A stretch of DNA of 64,000 nucleotides from Trametes villosa (lineage: Eukaryota; Basidiomycota; Agaricomycetes; Polyporales; Polyporaceae). The notes beneath the pieces were generated by a model. It was given only the letters and a program-made list of their open reading frames with translations. It was not told the DNA's origin and searched no databases. The position numbers and the translations under genes are program-made. Positions 21,081 through 32,133 of the stretch are shown one piece after another (position 1 is the first letter of the stretch; the number at the start of each line of letters is the position of its first letter). The stretch covers positions 1 through 64,000 of the forward strand of contig PUDQ02000131.1 in the NCBI GenBank assembly GCA_002964805.2, in the 5' to 3' direction.

Positions 21081-24000
21081 TCAGGTGAGGTCTATCACAT
21101 CCTCGGGATCATAAGCAGTCCTCGGTCGTTTGGTCGGACGCTCAGATTCCGACGGCGAGCTCGCGCGAGTTGGAGAACGAGAGCGCGTCGGGATCGATGC
21201 GTACGATACTACGCTCCCAGTCCTTCGACCTCCAGATGTGCTTGGAGGTGCTGGTGAGGGCGGAAGCGAGGCGGGCTCTGCGTCGGAGTCGTCTACGGAT
21301 ATCGGGGAGAGTTCCCGCGCGTGGGGATCGGAAGCTAGGAGGGCTGTCAAGGCCTCCAAGAGAGACTCAGTAGGGATAGTTTTCCCGCTCAAGAGGGAAG
21401 CAACGGCGGGGCCGTCTGGTCCGAGAATCGTGACCAGCGTGTCGGGATCTGAGCTGACGCTCCTCAAAAGTCGGACGCCGCGCCCCTGGTACGCTGTCCA
21501 GCGAACGGGCCCATTTACAGCCTCGTCCTTGAAGACCTGTTGAACTCCGGTTAAAGGGGACCGAAGCGCGGTGGTACATTCAGACGAAGCTCACTTTGAG
21601 ACCCTGCGGTCTGGTCATGATGGCTTCGAACGCCGCGATGCCCACCGCATTCGCCTTCAGGAACTTCTCCACATGCTTGCGTTTGGTGCCCCCGATGCGC
21701 TCCCAAACTTTCTCACTTTCGGGTTGGTCCTGAAGGAAAGCGCGGACTTCGACACACGGGTCGCAAGTGCACGTCCATTTCTCGAGCTGGTTGAGCTTCG
21801 CGAGTGCCGTTTCAGTCTCCGTAGGCCGTGGACCCATGACGGTGTTGGCCCACTGCAGAAGGATCGCCCGAATAGCGGGCGCGAAGGCGGCGGAGGAGAG
21901 CGACTGTCGCTTGCGAGTGAGGAGGGAGGGGAGGCGCGTCAGGAGCGGTGCCAGCGTGTCTTTGACGTACTCGACTATTTCCGTGATCGCCCAGTCCGGA
22001 GTGACGACGCGGGCGAGGAGTACCGTGCAGGCGTCCGTGTTCCCTGCTGCGAGGCAGTACTTGATTGCGTCCAGGATCGTGGCAACACATTCGGTAGAGG
22101 GGACGTTTTCGAGATCCAAGGCCGTGACGAACTTGTGCAGAAGACGCGGGACGATGTCCCGTAAAGCTTCTCCTTCGGGGTCGAGGGCCTTGCCGTGAGT
22201 GCGGAGTTCATCTATTAGAGTACGCAAGATGTGGCTCGGGATAGGCAGCGCGTAGAGGTTGGGAACCATGCTGCCAGTAGCGTTAGACACATAGCCGCGC
22301 GTTTATGGATACGATGCTTACTCGGAGAGAATGAGAGAAGGCTGCCCTCCTAAGATAGCGGACTGGACGATTGCTACCATGGCTTCTGGGCTGGTTTCGT
22401 CCGGTCGAGCGAGGAACGCGTCAATTTGCGCCTTCACACCCTTGAGACGCAGGGATGTCTGATCAGAGACCCATTGCCCAGATGCTACATTAGATGCTGC
22501 GAAGGCGTGGAGGAATTGGAGAGCTGCGACGTCCGATGGGTCCCGCCGAAGAGCATCCTCTAGGCTGTCACCGGCAAGTGAGCATCCTGTGCCGACGTAT
22601 AGGAGAGCAGAGACTCACGTAGGCCTGACCGCTTCGAAGCCGAATACGTCCAGGGCGCCTTGTGTGTTCTCCGGGTCCAACGTGGCAATAGACCGATCCG
22701 CATCGCACAACCTGACCGCGCGCAGCCAGATCTCGGGATCCTTCCACCTCCGCGCAGCGTTACACACGGCGTCGATGACTTCGCAGGTGGACTCGGGCGT
22801 AGCGCGAGTGGCCACCAGATCGACGAGCTCATGCTCCTCTGGGGTAGGGTGAATGCTAGAGGAGGCGCGCAACCTCGCGCAGGCCTCCGGGAAGGCCTTA
22901 CGACCCTGGGCAACATCGAAGTCGGCCCAGGATGGCCAGATTACCAGCAGCAGGTGTCGATCCCCTGAATTTTCCATCAGCATCGTGAGGCGTCGTATAC
23001 CACGAATGCTTACAAGATCCTAGATCCCATTGGAGACGCGCCTGTGGCCCAAAACCAATGTTAGGAAAACTCAAAGCTAAATTGAACTTGGGGTCCTCAC
23101 ATTGGGCGAAGCGATGAGCGTGTCGTGCAGCGCTGTGGGGATGATCTCCTTCCCGCTATCGTAGTCCAACTTGTCTCGCACGAGGTTGCCCGAGAAGTCG
23201 ACGAGAGGCCCGATCCGCCTGGGCGGTTTGGAGCCCCTGGGCTTCGAGTGTATGGGGCAGTAGCCGGGCGAGCTGAACCTGGATGGATAGCCCCCGTCTG
23301 AGTCGGATCCATCGACGCTTGGCGGGGAGGGTTTGAACGGCTTGCCGTCGTCGGAGTCGTAGTTGTAAGTGTGCCCGGACCATGTGGCGGTACCAGATGG
23401 GAGGGGCCCCGCATTCGAGCTCGGGTGGGGCTCGTTTGGGGATATGGAGGGCTTCCTATCTTCGGATTCGCCATCATCAGCGAACACTACACCACCCACA
23501 TCCTCGCTTTCCGAGTCCTCAGCCTTGATTGGAGCGTCGTCGTCGTACACGACAGACTCCGAGTCAGTGGACAAGCTATCCCGGTGCGCGCGCGTACGCG
23601 GCCCGTACCACTTCAGCCGACACGTCAACACCGAGAGGCCGAGCTTGAAGCCATATACGGGGGCGCATGTCTCGAGGGCCGCCGCGAGCTGCGCGTCGCA
23701 GCCGTGCAGGATGCCGCTGCGGACGTCGGCCTGGGAGTACTTGTGGTTCAGCAGGTAGACGAGCTTAGAGGGGAAAGCAGCTCTCCGCCCCCGCTGCCAT
23801 GCGTCTAGCAGCTGGCCTAGGCGAGCAAGGTCTGCGCTCCGTAGGGTCGGAGCTAGGGTAGACGATCGAGGGGCACCAACGAGGTCGAATGCGAGCGCCA
23901 GGTAGGAACCTTGACTGAGGGGCTCGGAAACGAAGGTTGATTCTGTCCGCCAGGCGAGTATGGCTACGTCTCCAGCGCTAACGAGTTTGTCCAGGTGGAA

Positions 24001-24755
24001 CGTCTCAGTGTGACCGCCGTGCTGTAGGCGCGTCGAGCCTCCGCCGAATAGTGAGGGTAAGAGCACGAGGACGGATCCGAGCTTGGTCTGCTCTGCTGCA
24101 GCCTGACTGATACTGTTGTATGACGCGTCCGCCCTACGTAGTCGTATGAGTAAAGAGTGATATTGTACAGGTGGAGGATGTAGAATGAACTGACGCAGAA
24201 CCTATCCCATGCCAACGGAGCGTGCCGTTAGCAAGCTGCGCTGCGTTGGAGTCGCCAACGCCAAGGGCGGCGCAAGCCCACTGCGACACCTGAGAGAGAA
24301 ATGTATCCCAACCGGGATTATCGAAACGAAACTAGCGATGATGCCTGAGTCAGTATACGGGCATAATATCGCGGTGCCTGGTACTACCTGGGGCGCATCG
24401 CGAGTCCACGACGTAGGCGCGGTGGTCCCGGAAGGCAGGTGTTTGCTCGCGTTGACGGTTTCCCATACAACGCTGGCTTCTTGTGCGTCGAGGGGTACGC
24501 CAAGGACGCCGACACCGTCTACGTGGAGGCCGGGGTTCGGCGCTTCTGGGAAGACCCGAAAGCACCATGGTAGTGCTGATTTCTCTGCGCGAAAGGATGT
24601 CGCGCAGGACAGAAACTCCTTCTGCATGCTGCATCAGTATACGGGCGCATGATGTGTGGTAAGAATGTGCTTACTTTGAGATTGAACCCTTGGCACGAGG
24701 ATGTCGTTGGAGAACAGGCCTGTTTGGGTTGAGTAGTGGCAGCTGAGCTCGACAT
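21081..24755 (-). CDS. gene A: long-form 2OG-Fe(II)-dioxygenase-like protein with helical C-terminus
   Basis: Nine exons (24675-24755, 24388-24621, 24213-24331, 23101-24133, 23014-23041, 22619-22964, 22322-22564, 21595-22270, 21081-21536) give 1071 aa. The core fits the agaricomycete prolyl-hydroxylase-like family: FPEAPNPGLHVDGVGVLG, FRFDNPGWDTFL, LGSVLVLLPSLFGGGSTRL, LAWRTESTFVSEPLSQGSY. At aligned positions the iron-binding HxD is SQA, the distal His is absent and the 2OG-binding Arg is Tyr (GSYLALAF), so it is probably catalytically inactive. An acidic/Ser-rich insert carries PIKAEDSESED (a psi-K-x-E site). A helical C-terminal region follows, with a Cys cluster WTCTCDPC and an end in PEDVIDLT, which looks like a SUMO-interacting motif. 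Intron 3 appears to use a GC donor. First of four tandem paralogues. Confidence 0.85.
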
Positions 24756-25128
24756 GTCGCCGTCACCGCGCTCGGACGTACACGGCGCGGAAGGGAGCAG
24801 AAGAAATCAACCACAGCTTAAATTATGAAGACGACGACGAGTGTTCTCCGAGTGCACACAGACAGCACAAATACGGAAGAGATGAGGATTATCGAACGTT
24901 CGCCTCAGACTGCGAGCCTGGCGTGGATAGTGGTGGTAGCAGAGTAACCGGTGGCAAGCTCTGGCGCCTATTTACGTAGTTCAACTGTCCACATGGGCCA
25001 TGGCAGTGGGGAGACATTCTTTAAGTATCCCAGCGTACGAGGAACATTTGTACGTGGTATTTAGACAGATGGATCATGAACCAGGGTTCAACTCGAGTCC
25101 TTCGATTCCACATAGGTACACAATGCTA
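24756..25128. other. spacer between genes A and B
   Basis: 373 bp with the gene A promoter and the gene B 3' end. No exon or clear TATA box. Confidence 0.5.
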
Positions 25129-27017
25129 TCAATCCACAGCCATCTCCTCTGTCTTGACCCCAACAGACCCCGATCTCTCGCGTTTTACAGGACGGAGACC
25201 TTCGCCTCCGGGCTTGAGTGCGTCCAAGGAGGCAGGGAGAGGTGACGGGGAGCGGCGCAGCCGCTCGGAGGAAGGTGGCGCTTGAGGAGTCGGAAGGGGA
25301 CGCCCTTCGTCGTCCATCGATAGATCGCGTACTCCCCAGGACGGCCATATAACTAGTGCAGTTCTGTGGTAGACTGTATGCAGGAAGTACTTTCAGGACA
25401 TTGGGTAGGCACTGGGATATCATATGGACACTTACTGCGCTCGACTTTGACACGCGGTGCCTACGGGAGCGTCGTTAGCGTAATTCGTCCAAGGCAGCTT
25501 GACATAGGCGGGGCGTACGAAGTAATGCTCGAGCTCCTCCTCATCATATTCTAATGTTTGCAGAATCTCCTTCTTCTGCTCTACTATACCCATCCTCTCG
25601 TCCCAGTGGCCCCTGTGTGGCATCTTGCCAATCAGGAGCTGTCCTCGAAGACTCACGAGGTTCTCCATGAACACCGACGACCAGCCGTCGTCCACCTCAT
25701 AGTCGATCTCGCCGTAGTCCCGCGCCTTTCGGTCCCGTTGCTCATCCCCAATCCCGGCCTCATAGCCCGTAACGCTCGCCAGTCCTACTTGGAGCGCGAG
25801 AGATGACGCGCAATCTTCGACGAGAGAAACAAGGCGGGCATCGTTCCCGCGTAGGACGTCTGTACGGAGATTGACACGTGGGTGCTTGTCGCCGAGGATA
25901 TGGACGACCTTCCGGGGAGCGCCGCCCTGGCCGCGTGATCGCTCCCATGACGCAAGGCACTCTCGAAGACGAGAAAGGGCGTTGTCACCGTCTGGGTGTG
26001 GCAGAGCCTTCGAAGGAGGTATGGCACTGGTCATGCTGAAGAGGAATACGATGCGGGAGCCACTTGTGAGCGACCGGAACTTGAAGTCAGCGTCTGCTCG
26101 CCAGGCGATGCAGGTTGTAGAGAATGGATCGCGGGCTGGGGCGTAGCGGGTCGTGGAGTCGGCGTCGTGCGTTACCGTTGCGTCACCTCCGGCGTACTGA
26201 GAGGGCGGAATGATGGCCAGAGTTCCCAAAATATGATCGCTATGAGAGCTCCTAGTATGCGACGATTGTTAGCTATCAAGTACACTCCAAAGAAAACGGC
26301 AAGGTACGTACCGTGTTGCAGCCACACGGTACTGAAGACTGTAGTCGCGTAAGCATCTCGGGAATGGGTATAGGAAGCTCACGCGGTCTACGTACCAATG
26401 GTTGGGTTCTTGTATCAAGATGCGGGAAAGCTGAAGACGAGTTTTTACATGGATGCCCAGCGGTGATTGCGCGTCGTGACAGGCCTTATTTATGAACTTG
26501 GTCCATCCCATGTTGTGAAAGATAACCTAGAGTAGCGAATCTGTGAGATCGCGACAGGCTGAAAGTGATTGTGAATTGTGTGAGTAACCTGGCTTTCGTC
26601 GACCGTTCTATGTACGCATTTGTCCGTTGTGGCAACGACGCCGTAACGAAGCCGACCGGCTGGCGTGGGGGCTCTATCGTCGCGCCCGAAGCTCTGCAAC
26701 GCGGTCGCGCTCCGAGAGCTCAGGGGAAGCCCGATGATTCCGTGGCCCTTGAGCTCGAGCATGGGGTTTGGCGCATCTGGGTACGCGCGGCAATGTGACA
26801 ACGTCGCGGTCTCGTTCAAATATTTGCGAAGCAGGTCGATTCCTCTCTGAACATACCGATGTCAAAAGACACGCAAAATGTAGTAGAGATATAGAGACCG
26901 CACAGTTATCTCAGATGGTTTGTTACGATCTGTTGTATCAATTGTTGAGTCGGAGGCCGGAGACCCCGCCGTTGCCACGTCTCGTGGCGACTCAGGCTCC
27001 GAGTCCGATGAACTCAT
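25129..27017 (-). CDS. gene B: short-form 2OG-Fe(II)-dioxygenase-like protein
   Basis: Seven exons (26904-27017, 26589-26846, 26396-26526, 26312-26338, 25519-26251, 25436-25460, 25129-25373) give 510 aa. It starts MSSSDSEPESPRD. Core motifs: CRAYPDAPNPMLELKGHG, ILIQEPNHW, HILGTLAIIPPSQYAGGD, CIAWRADADFKF, LTSGSRIVFLFSM. The presumed 2OG-binding Arg (GSR) is kept, but the HxD position reads TRS and the distal His is Phe. After the core it keeps only the first strand of the long form's C-terminal domain (YHRTALVIWPSWG) and then jumps to a short basic tail with PVKRERSGSV and a psi-K-x-E site (VKTEE). A second such site is VKVE. Exon lengths 131/27/733 match gene C exactly. The frame is intact, so it is not an obvious pseudogene. 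Confidence 0.85.
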
Positions 27018-27313
27018 ACGTCAGATGATACGGCCAAAAGATATAGATGGCGTTCGTCTATCGCAGAGAAAACGAGGCGAGGAGGTCGAATGGGCCGCTC
27101 AGCTGTATGGGCGAGTGAGTGTATTTATGCTCGTGGAGGTTGCAGCAAAAGGATGAATGCAGCGGCGTCTACGGTCTGGTTCAACCCCAACTTGAATAAC
27201 AGTACCCGAATTTGAAAACGAATGATCACCCCCCAAAAATCAACATTGAGAGCGTATCAAGACAGCATGTTACATAGCCATTGGGGCCGTCGTGCCAAAC
27301 TACAGGTATATGC

Positions 27314-30300
27314 TCAATCCATCGCCACGTCTTCAGGTTTGATCGAGACAGAATGAGATCTTTCTCGTTTCACAGGCCGTCGGTCTGCATCATCCGCGCG
27401 GTTCGGTAGGTATGAGTCGAAGGACGAAGGTAGAGGGGACGGCGAACGCGCTCGTTTGACAGATGCCCGCGGAGTTGGCGCTTGGAAGGGGCTGGCAGAG
27501 CGCGAGGCCTCGGGCTCGGCGGCGCTGGTCGCCCGCGCCGCGGGTACACCCTCCTCCAGTAGTTTGTACATCCATTCCGCGTCAGAGTCCAGGATTTCTC
27601 TGCGTGTCGCGGTATCAGAAGCGATCGCTTCCAGCAGCTGCAGCCCTTCCTTCCGGTATACCTCCCATCGCGTGACCGCGAGCACCACTTCGGACTTCGT
27701 AATCTGCGGCAAAGAGCGATGCAAGTGAGCCAACGATATACTCAGAGTAGTCATGTTGAGAACTGTAGTACCGTGAGGCCGATAGGCGAGGTGCGCAGGA
27801 TTTTCCAGTGAGCGAACGGTGAGGCGTGGTCTTGCAACGACTTCTCGATGTGCTGTCGATTCCGTCTGAGGCTGTCAAGATCCGTGCTTGCGTCGGTCTT
27901 CTCGCTAAGGAATACTTTTACGGAAGAGCACAGCGCACATCTGCATGCCCACCGTTGGAGAGCGCCTCTGAGCGCCGCGAAGACTTCCTCGAGATTGTCC
28001 GGCCGAGGGCCCATAACGGCACGAGCCCAATGGACGACGATATCGCGGAAGAGGGGGGCAAAGAGGTCGGATGTTGGCAGAAGTTGGAGTTTGACGAGCA
28101 GAGCGTGGAGCGCTGGAACGAGGAGCGGTAGGAAAGTCCTCAGTTTATCGGCCGTCCAATGGACAACCGCATAAGACAGGACCTGGCTGATGTGCTTCGT
28201 ACCCTCCTCTAGCATCCCGAGCTCATGACATAGCTCCGTCGCATCACCAAGTCGCTGGATGAAAGGCGGTTCCGAAGCCCCGGGAGCGTGCGCAAGTATG
28301 GGTCCAGCTCGGGAGGCGTGAAACAAGGACAGATACTTGTTGACAAGTGCACGGACGCGTATGCCCAGGTCGCTGGTAGCCGGCAAGTCCGACAGGAGTG
28401 CGGGATGCCCATGGAGCAAAGCTCGCAGTATCTCCTCGAGGGGCGCGGGCTCCAAAGGAAGGGTCGCGAGATTCGACAAGATACTTTGAGGGTGTGCGAT
28501 TAGTTGGTAAAATCTTATGCTCCAGATCGAGGATCCTCGACGTACAGGGATAAACATGGCTCCCAGGGAGCTCCCGCTTCGACCAGCCGTGTGACAGTGT
28601 TGATATCCTCTTCGAACTCCCGCGCACCGATCCGAGATGACTGGTAATTTCCTTCGTGTGTGAGGGCTGCCACGGCGAGTTTTCGAGCAGGGGTGAGATC
28701 CGGGAGACACGGAGAGACGCCAGGCCGCCTGTCCACAAACAAGAGAAACCGGAGCAGTCCGGCTCGCACAACCTGCCATCGCCAGCTAGTAGTCCATGAT
28801 GCGGGGATTGTCGCTAACTTTGAGGATATCAATGCGCAAAGGTCGCTGCGCCCGACGTGAAGGCAGAGTCGGACATATTCCTCGATGGAATCGCTGTACC
28901 AATCGTGCATGTCGATGGCAGACAACGATGCTGTCACGACGAGTTCGACAAGACGGCCACGGACGTCGGGATGGATGTCACCACTCATGCGGTGTAGATG
29001 TGCCGCGCAAATAGAGAGGAAAGAGACACTCTTGTAGGTGATGAGTTGCGGAACGACGCTACCATTTCCGATGTGTCAGCCGGACTCTCCATATCCTAGA
29101 AGCTGGAATACGCAATCTCAAGACTTACACTTGCTCTAGGAATTCATCTCCGCCGCAGATACGTGCGGAAGCCAGAAGCTCGGGTAGCTCGCCCTCGCGG
29201 GGCTTCTTCAAAGCGGCGAATATAGCCCGACTTTGGCTGACAATGAACTCCCGCAAATGCGTCCTCGCGTTCCTTCCAACTACCCACGTCTCGGGTTGTA
29301 TCTCCTGTAGAAATGAATACGCCTTCAGAGTCGAGGGTTCTTTGCTCAAAGCCCGTTCAACGCTGTCAACGAAAACAGTCAGTTCCACACCTTCAACAGC
29401 GAGCCAAGATGAGAAACCTTACACCGCCTGCACTTGACTGAACCCAAAGACCTTAGAGGCCGCAGCAGTTTCCGCCAATCGCAGGGACTGCACTGAGGCG
29501 CCCCCGTCGCACAACTGGACCGCCTGCCGCCATAGTGAGACTTGTTGCCATGCCAGAGCAGCGTGAGCGACAGCGGGCAAAACGTCGGAGACGTCTGCGG
29601 AAAGTGCGTTCTCCAGGACGAGGTGCAAGGCTTTCTCTTCTTCTGGGCTAGGAACAGACGACCGCGATGCCTCCAGCAAGTCCAGAGCGCCTCGGAATTC
29701 TGCGAGTACATCGGCGTTCCCCAAGGGAGACCATAGGACCAACGCCGTTCTGTGATAGGCTGGGTGTAGAGGTCAGAGTGGCAGCAACGTCCAGGAGTCA
29801 GCGCGATGACCGGCGTTATGGACAATATGCTTACTTCGGTGAGCCGTAACATATTCCTGTGTTCGAACGAACGAATGAGCTCAAAGACGGCGCATTCGAA
29901 TTGCAGGACTCACGCCATCCAGGTCTTGATGTTCGAGCATTTCTTCATCCTGGTCTCCATCGCATACTTCGCTCTCGAACTCGTCTAGGTCAATAGCGAT
30001 ATCCGCTTCCTGAAGGGTCACATCGTCACGCAGGAGCTGGCCTTGCAGGTTGACAATCTTCTCGATAGAGACGGATGTCAAGTCGTCCACCACTTCCCAG
30101 TCGATGTGACCATAATACCGACTGCGTGGATCCCTATCTTCGGGCCCGGTGCCGACCATGTACCCCGTTACACTTGCGAGCTCGATGCGGAAGTTGAGTG
30201 GCGCAGCGACTTCTTCTAGGATAGAAATAAGCTGTGCGTCCGCGCCACTCAGGACGCTGTGGCGGAGGTTTACACGCGGGTGTTTGTCGTCGAGGAGAAG

Positions 30301-31759
30301 GACGACCTTGGACGGAGTATCTCCGCGACCTCCAGAGCGGGCCCACGAGGATAAGCCTTGACGCAGCTGAGCAAGGGCATGGTGGTCGATTGGAAGCAAC
30401 GCCAATGGCGGCTCTGCCGCGGGTAGAAGAGCGAAGAAGAGGAGCACACGGGAGCCGTGCGTGAGGGGCTCGACTTTGGCGGTCGCATCCGCTCGCCAAG
30501 CGACGCATGTAGTGGAGTAGGTGTTATGCGCGCCTAGAGCATACAAGGTTATGTTGTCGCCGCATGTCACCTCCACGTTGCCGCCGGTGTACCTAGATGG
30601 CAGAACGATCGCGACTGTCCCAACCGGACGTTCATTCTGGGTGTCGCTAGCACACCCCCATAACATCAATAGCGCGACACTAACACATTTGATGGTACGT
30701 ACTGAGTCTCGTTCACATGAAATCTCACGCTACCGGAAGAGCCTCCTCAGTGCCATGAAGTACATACAAGCAGGCCGGACACTTACCACTTCCCTCGTTC
30801 CTGAACGAGAAGTTGCGAGAGACGACGGGTCGTATCGCCCAGGAGACCCAACGTCAACTGGACGTCTTGGCAAACCTTCTCCACGAAGGTGTTCCAGCGG
30901 GAGTTACGGAACGCGACCTGTAACGCGCAGCGTAAGCGTACGGCGAATCAGGCAGGCCAACTGCGACGATCTACCTCGCTCTCCTCGATTTCTCGGTGAA
31001 TGGAGATGTCGCCTGTCGTTAAACGGTCAGACGCAAACTTTGACTGAGTATCGTGCGAGGCGTCGATCCCGTAACTCCAAAACGCGTCCAGATCACGAGG
31101 GCTGAGAGGGAGACCGATGCACCCAGAGTTGTCGAGCGCAAGCATGGGGTTCGGCGCATCCGGATATGCGCGGTAGAATGCAGGAGTTCCTGTATCGCGC
31201 AATGCCGGAAGGCTGAGGAGGTCGTGGATGTCCCACTCCTGACGTACGCGAACGGGGAGCGGCCGCACGGAGGCATATCCCGGATACACATCGCCTTCGA
31301 CTGAATTTGCAGCACTGGGCGTTGCGGGGTAGTAGTCCTCCGGATCGTCGCGCTCGGCGCTGGGACTTCGCGCGGGCGTTTCAATCGCCGGCGCGTCCGA
31401 GCGCAGGTCAAAGTCGTCCGCTTCTGGCGGCAGCACACGACTCTTGTCAGCTTCAGCACTCAGGTTGTAAATGCAAATCCGCACCTTCTTTGGGCAGAGC
31501 GGGTATGCCAGGTAGACCGACGAATGGGATAGGCGGGTCAAACTCAAGCTTGACATCAGGGTCCTCGCTCTTGGCGGACGTTGACGTGTAAAGCTCTGGC
31601 GCATTCGGCGTATACTTTACATCCTCTGGGAAGCCGTCAGTACGAGATTTGATGTCTTCCTGTACGAGAAAGTCGCGAAAATCGTGATCAGTGCACGAAT
31701 GAGTGTGCGGGAGCGCGGTAGTTGCTAACGAGCACTTCAGCTTTTGCTTCAAGTTTCAT
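27314..31759 (-). CDS. gene C: long-form 2OG-Fe(II)-dioxygenase-like protein with helical C-terminus
   Basis: Twelve exons (31736-31759, 31485-31659, 30975-31423, 30787-30917, 30703-30729, 29914-30646, 29835-29856, 29423-29759, 29129-29362, 28546-29058, 27772-28483, 27314-27703) give an intact 1248-aa frame. The start (MKLEAKAE) is the least certain part. An acidic N-terminal region (DVKLEFDPP, DDPEDYYPATP) precedes the core: YRAYPDAPNPMLALDNSG, ETHDTQNERPVGTVAIVLPS, CVAWRADATAKVEPLTHGSR. This copy keeps the Asp of HxD (reads THD) and the Arg, but not the distal His. The C-terminal region is ~700 aa, helical, with WACRCALC matching gene A's Cys cluster, and ends PVKRERSHSVSIKPEDVAMD, holding a psi-K-x-E site. 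It is the likely source of the B and D tails. Confidence 0.85.
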
Positions 31760-32133
31760 GTCAGCGCAGATTTTCAACATGCACGCTGTGAGAATCTTTC
31801 GGGAAGATGATGATCCTCAGGGCAGCAGAGTCAAAGCGCAGGTATATGTCCTCGTCGCTGTAGGGAGAGAATGGTGGCTGGTGGCTGGTGTGGCGGTGAC
31901 GTCGACGCAAACGGCAGAGGAGCCTGAGCGCCGAAGCGCCGATCTCGCGAGCTTGCCCATGTGCAACCCAGTCACCTAAGTACCCCATGCCGCACGAAGA
32001 ACGTCCGTTAGGCACTGATCACACTAGGCGATATTCAATATTCAACAACCGGCACACGAGTCATCCGTTCTACTCAATTCCTCGCTGGCGGGCAGACAAG
32101 CTCGTTCAAGACGGCGGACGATGCAGACCCCTG
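31760..32133. other. spacer between genes C and D
   Basis: 374 bp with no convincing exon. It presumably contains the gene C promoter. An upstream non-coding or short coding exon of gene C cannot be ruled out here. Confidence 0.45.

Noticed and set aside
26241..26262. Reading HSD in gene B as the iron-binding HxD motif
   Set aside because: Gap-free comparison with gene C puts HSD opposite QNE, four residues after the position of C's THD, so it is probably not the equivalent site.
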